Source: Chryseobacterium antibioticum (GTDB lineage Bacteria > Bacteroidota > Bacteroidia > Flavobacteriales > Weeksellaceae). Taken from it: DNA of 64,000 nucleotides. Both the position numbers and the translations under genes were made by a program. This document shows, piece after piece, positions 42,316 to 50,725 of the stretch (position 1 is its first letter; each line of letters opens with the position of its first letter). The notes under the pieces are model-generated. The model was given only the letters and a program-made list of their open reading frames with translations. It did no database searches and was not told the origin of the DNA. Where the stretch lies: the NCBI RefSeq assembly GCF_012927325.1, contig NZ_JABBGI010000015.1, positions 1-64,000 on the forward strand. Direction: 5' to 3'.

Positions 42316-43347
42316 ATGAACAACGACGAACTATATATAAAAAGATGCATCGAGCTTGCAGAAAAAGCTCTAGGTAAAACCTACCCCAACCCTCTCGTAG
42401 GAAGCGTGATCGTCCATAACGGAAAGATCATCGGGGAAGGTTACCATCACAAAGCCGGAGAGAATCATGCTGAGATCAATGCGATCAATTCTGTAGAAAA
42501 TAAAGAGCTGATCCCTGAGTCTACGATCTATGTTTCCCTGGAACCTTGTGCACATTATGGAAAAACGCCGCCATGCGCTTTAAAAATCAAAGAACTCAGG
42601 TTCAAGAAAGTAGTGATTGGCGCCATGGATTCTCATGATAAAGTGAATGGCAAAGGAAAGAAAATCATCCAGGATGCCGGCATAGAAGTCGTTTCCGGAA
42701 TACTGGAGAAAGAATGCATTGAATTAAACAAAAGGTTTTTCACCTATCACGAAAAGAAGAGACCTTATATTATCCTGAAATGGGCACAATCAGGAGACGG
42801 ATTTCTGGATAAAGACTTTAAGCCTACTGCCATTTCAAATTCTTTGGTTAATCAATTTGTTCATCAATTAAGAGCAGACGAACATGCCATCCTGGTCGGA
42901 ACCCAGACTGCCCTAAACGACAATCCGAGTTTGACGGTTAGAAATACCGAAGGAACCAATCCGGTAAGAGTTCTTATAGATTTTGATTTAAAAGTTCCAA
43001 ACAATTTTAAACTCTTCAATGATGAAGCACCAACTTTAGTGATCAATACCACAAAAGAAGGAGCAGAAAACAACATCAAATTTATTAAAGTGGGAAAAGA
43101 GAATTTCCTGCAGGATCTGATGCATGCACTTTATAAAGAACAGATCCAATCTATTATTATAGAGGGCGGAACTTACACCCTACAGCAATTCATTAATGCC
43201 GGACTTTGGGATGAAGCTGTCGTAATCAGAAACGAAGACCTGAAACTGGAGAACGGGACTAAAGCACCTAAGCTAGATTGTTTAACGCCTTTCAAGATTA
43301 AAACGATTAGAGACAATACCATTTCATTTTACCAGCCAAATATATAA
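42316..43347 (+). CDS. ribD: Riboflavin biosynthesis deaminase/reductase
   Basis: A 343-residue bifunctional enzyme. The N-terminal deaminase has the zinc site HAEINAI and PCAHYGKTPPCA. The C-terminal reductase has RPYIILKWAQSGDGFLDK, AILVGTQTALNDNPSLTVR and IIIEGGTYTLQQFI. It deaminates and reduces the pyrimidine intermediate of riboflavin synthesis. Both halves are intact. Confidence 0.93.
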   Translation: MNNDELYIKRCIELAEKALGKTYPNPLVGSVIVHNGKIIGEGYHHKAGENHAEINAINSVENKELIPESTIYVSLEPCAHYGKTPPCALKIKELRFKKVVIGAMDSHDKVNGKGKKIIQDAGIEVVSGILEKECIELNKRFFTYHEKKRPYIILKWAQSGDGFLDKDFKPTAISNSLVNQFVHQLRADEHAILVGTQTALNDNPSLTVRNTEGTNPVRVLIDFDLKVPNNFKLFNDEAPTLVINTTKEGAENNIKFIKVGKENFLQDLMHALYKEQIQSIIIEGGTYTLQQFINAGLWDEAVVIRNEDLKLENGTKAPKLDCLTPFKIKTIRDNTISFYQPNI

Positions 43348-43505
43348 GGCTGGCTTATTTATAGTTTCAAAATAACCCTTTTTACTATTTAATGGTTTAA
43401 TATCACCATAAATCAATTTAACATAATAAAATTGTTTCAAAATCATATTTTAATTTAAAACAAATAATTAACTTTATAGTGAATTAAAATACAAATCATA
43501 ATCAA

Positions 43506-43688
43506 ATGAAAAATCTAAAGAAAATTTCTAGAATCGGTTTAAAAAGCATTACAGGTGGAGCATTTGTAAATTGTACCCTACCTAATGGTGAACCTACCAG
43601 ATGCAGAGATAGATGTCCTCAGGATTTTTGTGGTCCTATAAGCTATATGTGTCTGATTCCAATGGATCTTTGCGGAACAGGGATATAG
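43506..43688 (+). CDS. GG-leader Cys-rich peptide (bacteriocin-like)
   Basis: A 60-residue precursor. The leader MKNLKKISRIGLKSITGG ends in a double-glycine site, as in ComC/bacteriocin precursors. The mature part has five Cys (VNCTLPNGEPTRCRDRC, DFCGPIS, DLCGTG). Many Chryseobacterium genomes have such bacteriocin-like proteins of unknown activity. No transporter or modifying enzyme is next to it. It is followed by a perfect terminator and a second paralogous peptide. Confidence 0.7.
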   Translation: MKNLKKISRIGLKSITGGAFVNCTLPNGEPTRCRDRCPQDFCGPISYMCLIPMDLCGTGI

Positions 43689-43718
43689 TCATTAAGTATA
43701 AAAATCAAAAAAATATAG

Positions 43719-43750
43719 GAAGCCCTCAAAATTTTGAGGGCTTCTTTTTT
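43719..43750 (+). terminator. Perfect terminator hairpin
   Basis: GAAGCCCTCAAAA / TTTTGAGGGCTTC followed by T6. Confidence 0.9.
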
Positions 43751-43926
43751 GATCATTATTTGCAATATATACACCTTATTTTTACGGTCAATCATACAAA
43801 AAGAACAACCATAAAAACATAACAATCAAAAACTTAACATAATAAACTTTTTTTGATATTTTCATTTTATTGGATTTAATTGCTTACCTTTTTATTCAAC
43901 TAAAACCATTAAAATCCAATATAACC

Positions 43927-44103
43927 ATGAAAAATTTAAGAAAACTATCAAACAGAGAATTAAAATCTATTCAAGGTGGAATCCAGGGATGTTACTATTT
44001 AGCAAATGGCACTTACTTTTGCCCTTGCAGACCCGGATACTTCAGATGCGTTCCTACAGACGCCAGTGAAGTCTGTAAACCTAATGGTACGCTATGTATT
44101 TAA
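43927..44103 (+). CDS. Second GG-leader Cys-rich peptide
   Basis: A 58-residue precursor. The leader MKNLRKLSNRELKSIQGG is nearly the same type as its neighbour. The mature part has six Cys (GCYYLANGTYFCPCRPGYFRC ending in the fourth, then EVCKPNGTLC). Start at 43927 rather than 43870 because the leader begins there. It has its own terminator at 44113. Confidence 0.7.
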   Translation: MKNLRKLSNRELKSIQGGIQGCYYLANGTYFCPCRPGYFRCVPTDASEVCKPNGTLCI

Positions 44104-44112
44104 AATATGAAG

Positions 44113-44134
44113 GAGCGGAAACGCTCTTTTTTTT
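44113..44134 (+). terminator. Terminator with GAAA tetraloop
   Basis: GAGCG-GAAA-CGCTC followed by T8. Confidence 0.85.
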
Positions 44135-44150
44135 ATCAATATATAAACCG

Positions 44151-44158
44151 TAAATTTG
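44151..44158 (+). promoter_or_regulatory. Promoter -7 element of the YigZ-family gene
   Basis: TAAATTTG, 23 bases before the chosen ATG. It makes the longer in-frame start at 44107 untenable. Confidence 0.6.
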
Positions 44159-44181
44159 CAGCTCAAAAGTTACTGAGCGGT

Positions 44182-44784
44182 ATGTTCGAATACAAAACCA
44201 TAGAAAAACCCATAGAAAATACTTTATTGAAAGAAAAAGGAAGCAAGTTCATCGGATTTGCATTTCCCGTCAATAATGAAAAGGAACTGAAAGGGGCATT
44301 GGAGAAAGTCAGGACAGAACATCCAAAAGCAACCCACCACTGTTACGCTTTCAGAATGGGATTGGAAGGGGAAAATTACCGTGCCAATGATGATGGAGAA
44401 CCGTCAGGAAGTGCAGGATTTCCCATCTATAATCAGCTTTTAGCTCATGAGATCACCAACGTTCTTGTTATTTCAGTCCGTTATTATGGAGGGACAAAAC
44501 TCGGCGTTTCAGGTCTGGTAAAAGCCTATAAAGAATGTGCAAAAATCACTCTGGAAGAAGCTAACATCATCACCAGAGAGCTTGAAGCAGAAATTGAAAT
44601 TCAATTTAATTTCAATCAGCAGAATACCATCTTCACCCTACTTTCTAAGTTTGATGCTAAAGTTTTACATTTCGATGCCAATGAAAACTGCATTCTTACC
44701 GCCTCCTTAAAATTGGCACAAAAAGAAAGCATCTCAGATAAATTATCCGAGATGCAGTATGTTTCATTTGAATTTAAAGATTAA
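44182..44784 (+). CDS. YigZ/IMPACT family protein
   Basis: A 200-residue protein. The N-terminal IMPACT domain has LKEKGSKFIGFAFPV, NDDGEPSGSAGFPIYNQLL and SVRYYGGTKLGVSGLVKAY. A C-terminal ferredoxin-like domain follows. The family is linked to translation regulation; the bacterial role is unsettled. Its stop overlaps by 4 bases the stop of the convergent peptidase gene. Confidence 0.88.
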   Translation: MFEYKTIEKPIENTLLKEKGSKFIGFAFPVNNEKELKGALEKVRTEHPKATHHCYAFRMGLEGENYRANDDGEPSGSAGFPIYNQLLAHEITNVLVISVRYYGGTKLGVSGLVKAYKECAKITLEEANIITRELEAEIEIQFNFNQQNTIFTLLSKFDAKVLHFDANENCILTASLKLAQKESISDKLSEMQYVSFEFKD

Positions 44785-45491
44785 TTTCTTCTTCCGCCTA
44801 AAAGCAAAGAACCCCAATACAGGAGTTGTGCCAAAGATCCGATGGCTGCTACAACATAGGTTCTTGCTGCCCATTTCAAACTGTCCTGTACCCCTACAAA
44901 TTCTTCCTGAGTAACCGTCCCAGTATCTTTAAGCCATTTCATAGCCCTGTTACTGGCATCATATTCTACCGGAAGCGTTACAAAAGCAAAAAGCGTTGTC
45001 ATAGCAAACATGGCTACTCCAATCGCCAAAACAGCTGTATTTCCATTTGGATCTTCAATGGATCTTGTGGCTGCCATGATTCCGATACCTGCAATCAGAA
45101 TGAACTGCATTAAATTAGAAGTTATATTGACTACAGGAACCAATTTTGAACGCAGATTCAGCATCGAATATCCTACAGCATGCTGCACTGCATGTCCGCA
45201 TTCGTGGGCTGCCACTGCAGCTGCCGCCGCATTTCTCTGCATATAGACTCCTTCAGAAAGATTGACTGTTTTGTCTGCCGGATTATAGTGGTCCGTCAGT
45301 TGACCGGGAACTGAAATTACCTGTACATTATTGATTCCATTATCTCTAAGCATTTTTTCCGCCACTTCTTTACCCGATAAACCATTTCTGAGATGTACAT
45401 TGGAATAATATTCAAATTTCGATTTCAACCTGGATGAAACCCACCAGCTCACCAACATTGAAATACCAATAATAATATAATAACTCATCAT
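44781..45491 (-). CDS. Membrane zinc metallopeptidase (YugP-like)
   Basis: A 236-residue inner-membrane protein. TM1 at residues 3-20, the zinc motif AAHECGHAVQHAVGY (HExxH) at about 92-106, then further hydrophobic segments (about 115-205) ending LAQLLYWGSLLLGGRRN. This is the DUF2227/YugP-like group of zinc peptidases with the active site near the membrane. Target unknown. Monocistronic. Confidence 0.85.
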   Translation of the reverse strand: MMSYYIIIGISMLVSWWVSSRLKSKFEYYSNVHLRNGLSGKEVAEKMLRDNGINNVQVISVPGQLTDHYNPADKTVNLSEGVYMQRNAAAAAVAAHECGHAVQHAVGYSMLNLRSKLVPVVNITSNLMQFILIAGIGIMAATRSIEDPNGNTAVLAIGVAMFAMTTLFAFVTLPVEYDASNRAMKWLKDTGTVTQEEFVGVQDSLKWAARTYVVAAIGSLAQLLYWGSLLLGGRRN

Positions 45492-45566
45492 TTTATATAG
45501 ATTTTTGTGTTTAAATTTTAAGCATAATGATGTAAAAACTGTGCCAAAGTATTACATTTTATTATT

Positions 45567-45574
45567 TATATTTG
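45567..45574 (+). promoter_or_regulatory. Promoter -7 element of the acetyltransferase gene
   Basis: TATATTTG, 21 bases before the ATG at 45596. Confidence 0.6.
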
Positions 45575-45595
45575 CCCTTTAATTACCCTCTAATT

Positions 45596-46729
45596 ATGTC
45601 TGAAGTTTCAGTTATTGAAGTCAAAAACCAAAGCGAATTAAAACAATTCGTAAGGTTTCCAATGGATCTTTATAAAAACAACCCATATTACGTTCCTTCT
45701 TTTATCAAAGACGAATTTAAAATTTGGGATGCAAAAGAAAATCCTGCTTTAAATTATTCAAAATCCGGACAGTTTCTGGCATTAAAAGGTAACAAAGTGG
45801 TGGGAAGAATCGCTGTAATTATCAACCATAAGGAAGAAAAGGAATTAGGGATCAGAAAAGTACGTTTCGGGTGGATCGATTTTATTGATGACAAACAAGT
45901 CTCTAAAGCTTTGATCCAGAAAGCAATAGACTACGCCAAAGAAAACAATATAGACAAGATCGAAGGACCAATGGGCTTCACCAATCTGGACAAAGCCGGA
46001 ATGCTGACCATGGGATTTGATAAACTGGCTACTATGATCGGGATCTATAATCACGAATACTACCCTAAACACCTAGAAGAACTGGGACTTACCAAAGAAA
46101 AGGAATGGGTAGAATATGAAATGAACTTCCCGAAAATCTTACCTGAAAAAGTAGAAAAATTCAGTGGCCTGATTGCTCAGAAATACAAACTTAAAGTTCT
46201 CAATTTCAAGTCAAAACAGGAAATCCTGCCGTTTGTGGAACCTATGTTTAAGCTGCTTGATGAAACATACAAACACCTTTCTACCTACACTCCTATTTCA
46301 GACGAACAGATACAGACCTACAGAGAAAAATATTTTCCTTTTATAGATAAGAACTATGTGATCTGTGTTGTAGACGAAAACAACGAGCTCGTTTCTTTTG
46401 CCATTACAATGCCTTCTTATTCAAAGGCCTTACAGAAATCCAAAGGAAAGCTCTTTCCTTTCGGATGGTGGCACTTCTTGCAGGCCGGGAAGAAAAACGA
46501 CCGCGCCAATTTCTACCTGATCGGAATTCACCCTGAATACCAGAGACGTGGGGTAACAGCCATTATATTTAAAGAAATTTTTGTACGTTTTACCAGTATG
46601 GGAATCGATTTTGCAGAAACCAATCCTGAGCTTGAAGAAAACAAAAGTGTCCAGGTTCTGTGGCAGGACTACAATCCGGTGAATCACAAGAGGAGAAGAA
46701 CATATTCATTAACGATCAATAAGGATTGA
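45596..46729 (+). CDS. GNAT-like acetyltransferase
   Basis: A 377-residue protein. The first domain contains KNNPYYVPSFIKDE, GPMGFTNLDKAGML and YNHEYYPKHLEELGL, characteristic of a large GNAT-related family in Bacteroidota. The second has NFYLIGIHPEYQRRGVTAIIFKEI, an acetyl-CoA-binding RRGxT type loop. The substrate is unknown. Start at 45596 because the promoter lies upstream of it and within the longer reading. Confidence 0.8.
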   Translation: MSEVSVIEVKNQSELKQFVRFPMDLYKNNPYYVPSFIKDEFKIWDAKENPALNYSKSGQFLALKGNKVVGRIAVIINHKEEKELGIRKVRFGWIDFIDDKQVSKALIQKAIDYAKENNIDKIEGPMGFTNLDKAGMLTMGFDKLATMIGIYNHEYYPKHLEELGLTKEKEWVEYEMNFPKILPEKVEKFSGLIAQKYKLKVLNFKSKQEILPFVEPMFKLLDETYKHLSTYTPISDEQIQTYREKYFPFIDKNYVICVVDENNELVSFAITMPSYSKALQKSKGKLFPFGWWHFLQAGKKNDRANFYLIGIHPEYQRRGVTAIIFKEIFVRFTSMGIDFAETNPELEENKSVQVLWQDYNPVNHKRRRTYSLTINKD

Positions 46730-46880
46730 TCATTGACGATTCACAAGTATGAGTTATTGGTGACTTATTTTAAACCGGCAACTAATAACTCATATTTTAC
46801 ACAAAAAAATAAACCCTGGATCTTACACCACTCACTCCACACTCTGAAACCCGAATCTCTAACCCCGTATTCCACAACCC

Positions 46881-47057
46881 ATGAAACCACATCTCATTGT
46901 TTTCGCTGTTCTGATCGCAGCATTTATCGCTTATAACTTCTTTTTTCAGATCGAAGATGATAGAATGAATACGGTAGTTAACATAATGTTGGCAAGTATT
47001 CTTTTCGGATATATTTCATTCATGGCCTACTCTCTCCTCAAAAAAATGAAGAAATAA
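46881..47057 (+). CDS. 58-residue membrane protein
   Basis: MKPHLIVFAVLIAAFIAYNFF, then an acidic loop (QIEDDRMNTVV), then a second membrane segment and a basic tail (LLKKMKK). A two-helix membrane protein upstream of nuoA. The ORF starts 120 bases before the nuoA start region's promoter. No family known; ATG, stop and typical membrane topology support it as a gene. Confidence 0.6.
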   Translation: MKPHLIVFAVLIAAFIAYNFFFQIEDDRMNTVVNIMLASILFGYISFMAYSLLKKMKK

Positions 47058-47147
47058 GTACTATTTTTATTGATTCTAAATTACCGCTTTTCCCCATTTT
47101 CATCCCACTTTTAAGCTTATTAATTTCATGCTTTATTGTTTATTCGC

Positions 47148-47155
47148 TAAATTTG
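47148..47155 (+). promoter_or_regulatory. Promoter -7 element of the nuo operon
   Basis: TAAATTTG, with a TATTG-type -33 region upstream, about 23 bases before the nuoA ATG. It probably drives the whole 16-kb operon. Confidence 0.65.
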
Positions 47156-47178
47156 CAAATTGAGATAATAATGCAAAA

Positions 47179-47550
47179 ATGAATTTACCTGAAAGTTATA
47201 TTCCAATCCTTATCCAAGCAGGTGTAGCAATGGCGTTTGTAGCCGTTTCTTTGCTTGGAGCACATTTTCTGGGACCGAAACAGAAGAAAGGAAATTCTGT
47301 GAAAAACCAAAGCTGGGAATGTGGAATTCCCGTAGAGGGAAATGCGAGAACACCGTTTTCTATTAAATACTTCCTGACTGCGGTATTGTTCGTACTATTC
47401 GATATTGAAATCGTATTTTTTTACCCATATGCGGTTAACTTCAGAGAATTCGGAGTAGAAGGATTCCTGGCCGTACTTATGTTCGTGGCGATCTTCTTCA
47501 TGGCGTTTTTCTATGTTTGGAAGCGCGGTGCATTAGATTGGGATAAATAA
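47179..47550 (+). CDS. nuoA: NADH-quinone oxidoreductase subunit A
   Basis: A 123-residue membrane subunit of complex I with three TM segments. SWECGIPVEGNARTPFSIKYFLTAVLF and the acidic FDIEIVFFYPYAV are the family marks, lining the quinone access region. First gene of the operon. Confidence 0.95.
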   Translation: MNLPESYIPILIQAGVAMAFVAVSLLGAHFLGPKQKKGNSVKNQSWECGIPVEGNARTPFSIKYFLTAVLFVLFDIEIVFFYPYAVNFREFGVEGFLAVLMFVAIFFMAFFYVWKRGALDWDK

Positions 47551-47644
47551 ATAGAATTATAAATTTTAAATTAAAAATTTTAGATAATGGTTTTGAATTG
47601 AATTAATTTAAAATCTAAAATTTAAAATCTAAAATCATTACAAA

Positions 47645-48205
47645 ATGTCAGATAACAAACCAATAATAAGAACAGATGCACCTGCTCCCGAAGGATTTGA
47701 AGGAGAAGGGTTTTTCGCAACGAAACTGAGCAGTGTAATCGGGATGGCTAGAAAGTTTTCTCTTTGGCCGTTACCCTTTGCTACTTCTTGTTGTGGTATC
47801 GAGTTTATGGCTACCCTGAACCCTACATATGATGCCTCAAGATTTGGCATGGAAAGAAACTCTTTCTCGCCAAGACAGGCAGATATGTTGATGGTTTGCG
47901 GAACGATATCTAAAAAATTAGGACCCGTCCTAAAAGAAGTTTACACTCAGATGGCAGAGCCAAAATGGGTGGTTGCTGTTGGAGCTTGTGCTTCCAGCGG
48001 TGGTATTTTTGACACTTACTCTGTATTACAGGGAATTGATAAAATTATTCCGGTTGACGTTTACGTTCCGGGATGCCCTCCAAGGCCGGAGCAGATCATT
48101 GAAGGCGTAATGCAGGTTCAGGCTCTTTCAGAAAGCGAAAGCATCAGAAGAAGAGATATGCCTGAATACCAGAAATTACTAGATTCTTACAACATAAGCA
48201 ACTAA
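47645..48205 (+). CDS. nuoB: NADH-quinone oxidoreductase subunit B
   Basis: A 186-residue peripheral-arm subunit that carries iron-sulfur cluster N2. The Cys ligands are in ATSCCGIEFMA, GACASSGG and PGCPPRPEQI. The spacer before it (47551-47644) is a low-complexity run of AAATYTAAAATYT. Confidence 0.95.
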   Translation: MSDNKPIIRTDAPAPEGFEGEGFFATKLSSVIGMARKFSLWPLPFATSCCGIEFMATLNPTYDASRFGMERNSFSPRQADMLMVCGTISKKLGPVLKEVYTQMAEPKWVVAVGACASSGGIFDTYSVLQGIDKIIPVDVYVPGCPPRPEQIIEGVMQVQALSESESIRRRDMPEYQKLLDSYNISN

Positions 48206-48210
48206 CGGAA

Positions 48211-48705
48211 ATGACAAACGAATTTGTATTAGAAGCCATTACAAGAGAATTTCCGGATTCTGTTATTTCAAGCTCAGATCCTTATGGAATGTTGACGGTT
48301 GAAGTGAGGAAAGAAGATATCAAAAAGATCATTCACTACCTGAGAGATTCATCACTGGAATTTAATTTCCTTACCGATATCTGCGGGATTCATTACCCTG
48401 AATTTCCGGACAAGGAAATAGGTGTAGTGTATCACCTGCACAACATGATGGCCAATTTTAGATTACGTCTGAAAATCTTTATGTCCAGAGAAAATATTGA
48501 AGTGGATTCTCTTGTAGAATTATTTGCAGGGGCCAACTGGATGGAAAGAGAAACGTTTGATTTCTACGGAATTAAATTTAAAGGACATCCTGACCTGAGA
48601 GCTATCCTGAATATGGAAGATCTCGGATACCACCCGATGCTGAAGGAATATCGCCTTGAAGATGGTACCAGAACGGATAAGAACGATAGCATGTTCGGAA
48701 GATAA
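48211..48705 (+). CDS. nuoC: NADH-quinone oxidoreductase subunit C
   Basis: A 164-residue 30-kDa subunit. FLTDICGIHYPE and ANWMERETFDFYGIKFKGHPDLR are the signature. It supports the quinone module with NuoB and NuoD. It starts 5 bases after nuoB. Confidence 0.95.
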   Translation: MTNEFVLEAITREFPDSVISSSDPYGMLTVEVRKEDIKKIIHYLRDSSLEFNFLTDICGIHYPEFPDKEIGVVYHLHNMMANFRLRLKIFMSRENIEVDSLVELFAGANWMERETFDFYGIKFKGHPDLRAILNMEDLGYHPMLKEYRLEDGTRTDKNDSMFGR

Positions 48706-48776
48706 AATAGAAATATAAATGATTAATGATGATTGATCAATGATTAATTATCACCTATCAATATCAATTATATATT

Positions 48777-50000
48777 ATGAAAGATAACTCATTATCTAAT
48801 ATACTTAACCAATACGAAAGTAAGGAGCAAATTGACGGGCAGCTGTATACCCTCAATTTAGGACCTACCCACCCTGCCACACACGGAATCTTCCAAAACA
48901 TCTTAACGATGGATGGAGAAAGGATTCTTCATGCGGAACAGACGGTAGGATACATCCACAGAGCATTTGAAAAAATTTCTGAAAAAAGGAATTATGCTCA
49001 GATCACTACCCTTACCGACCGTATGAATTACTGTTCTGCACCTATCAACAATCTGGGTTGGCACATGACAGTAGAAAAGCTGATCGGGGTGCAAGTTCCA
49101 AAGCGTGTAGATTATATGCGTGTTATTTTGATGGAATTGGCCAGAATCGGTGATCACCTGATCTGTAACGGAGTAACCGGAATGGATGCAGGAGCTATTA
49201 CAGGTCTTACCTATATGTTCATCGAAAGAGAGCGTATTTATGATATGTACGAGCAGATTTGCGGGGCAAGGATGACCACCAATATGGGAAGAATCGGAGG
49301 TTTTGAAAGAGATTTCACCCCGAAATTCCATGAGCTATTACAAGACTTCTTAAAAACCTTCCCGGCAAGATTTAAAGAATTCGGTACCCTGTTGGAAAGA
49401 AACAGAATTTTCATGGACAGAACCATCGGAGCAGGAGCTATTTCTGCTGAAAGAGCATTAAGCTATGGTTTTACAGGTCCAAACCTACGTGCAGCAGGAG
49501 TAGATTATGACGTGAGAGTGGCACAGCCTTATTCTTCTTACGAAGATTTCGACTTCATCATTCCGGTAGGAACTGCAGGTGATACGTACGACCGTTTCAT
49601 GGTTCGTCAGCAGGAAATCTGGGAATCCCTTAAAATTATCAAACAAGCATACGAAAACCTTCCTGAAGGACCATTCCACGCGGATGTTCCTGATTTCTAT
49701 CTTCCTGAAAAGGCAGATGTTTACAAGAAAATGGAAGCTTTGATCTACCATTTCAAAATCGTAATGGGAGAAACGGATGTGCCTAAAGGAGAAGTTTACC
49801 ACGCAGTAGAAGGTGGAAACGGAGAATTAGGATTCTATTTGGTGAGCGACGGAGGAAGAAGCCCTTACAGACTTCACTTCAGAAGACCATGCTTCATCTA
49901 TTACCAGGCATATCCTGAAATGATCACAGGTTCTGTGATTTCAGATGCGATCGTAACGATGTGTAGTATGAATATTATTGCGGGAGAATTAGACGCATAA
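48777..50000 (+). CDS. nuoD: NADH-quinone oxidoreductase subunit D
   Basis: A 407-residue 49-kDa subunit. NLGPTHPATHGIFQNIL, RGFEKISE-type segment near HRAFEKISEKRNYAQ, and the C-terminal DVPKGE...RSPYRLHFR shape the quinone site. Separate from nuoC as in most Bacteroidota. Confidence 0.96.
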   Translation: MKDNSLSNILNQYESKEQIDGQLYTLNLGPTHPATHGIFQNILTMDGERILHAEQTVGYIHRAFEKISEKRNYAQITTLTDRMNYCSAPINNLGWHMTVEKLIGVQVPKRVDYMRVILMELARIGDHLICNGVTGMDAGAITGLTYMFIERERIYDMYEQICGARMTTNMGRIGGFERDFTPKFHELLQDFLKTFPARFKEFGTLLERNRIFMDRTIGAGAISAERALSYGFTGPNLRAAGVDYDVRVAQPYSSYEDFDFIIPVGTAGDTYDRFMVRQQEIWESLKIIKQAYENLPEGPFHADVPDFYLPEKADVYKKMEALIYHFKIVMGETDVPKGEVYHAVEGGNGELGFYLVSDGGRSPYRLHFRRPCFIYYQAYPEMITGSVISDAIVTMCSMNIIAGELDA

Positions 50001-50128
50001 TACAGTAGACAAAAAGATAAAAGAAGAAAGATAAAAGACTTTCTTCAACCCAATATAAATACGAATTTAGAATAACGGACTTCAGAATCTTTTTTCTTTG
50101 TTCTTTACTCTTTAATCTTAGATAAAAA

Positions 50129-50638
50129 ATGAGCGAAACAATAGCTTTTAAACCGGAAAGTTTAGCACAGGTACATAAAATTATCGCAAGGTATCCTGAA
50201 GGAAGACAAAAATCTGCTCTTCTTCCTGTCCTACACTTAGCACAGAAAGAATTCGGAGGATGGTTAGACGTTCCTGTAATGGATTATGTTGCTGAATTAT
50301 TAAGTATTAAGCCAATTGAAGTATATGAAGTAGCTACTTTTTATACCATGTTCAATATGAAGCCGGTTGGTAAATATGTTTTGGAAGTATGCAGAACCGG
50401 ACCTTGTATGGTTTGCGGAAGCGAGAAAATTCTTGATCATATCAGAACCAAACTGAACATTAAGGACGGAGAAACTACCGAAGACGGTATGTTTACTTTA
50501 AAGCCTGCTGAATGTCTTGGAGCATGCGGATACGCACCCATGTTGCAGCTTGGAAAATTCTTTCATGAAAATTTAACAATAGAGAAAGTTGACGAAATTC
50601 TGGATCTTTGTAGAGAAGGACAGGTTGATTTGGGCTAA
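50129..50638 (+). CDS. nuoE: NADH-quinone oxidoreductase subunit E
   Basis: A 169-residue 24-kDa subunit with a thioredoxin-like fold. The 2Fe-2S cluster N1a ligands are CRTGPCMVCG and ECLGACGYAP. Confidence 0.95.
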   Translation: MSETIAFKPESLAQVHKIIARYPEGRQKSALLPVLHLAQKEFGGWLDVPVMDYVAELLSIKPIEVYEVATFYTMFNMKPVGKYVLEVCRTGPCMVCGSEKILDHIRTKLNIKDGETTEDGMFTLKPAECLGACGYAPMLQLGKFFHENLTIEKVDEILDLCREGQVDLG

Positions 50639-50673
50639 ATAAATTTTAAATTAATTAAAAAAGGCGCAAAGCT

Positions 50674-50698
50674 GTCACACTGAGCTTGTCGAAGTGTA
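50674..50698. repeat. Extragenic palindrome CACTGAGCTTGTCGAAGTG
   Basis: GTCACACTGAGCTTGTCGAAGTGT with ACACT/AGTGT ends. This word is a widespread extragenic repeat of Bacteroidota and other phyla (from memory). It sits in the nuoE-nuoF spacer. Confidence 0.7.
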
Positions 50699-50725
50699 AA
50701 AGCCATCCGCTAAAAGCATATAAAA

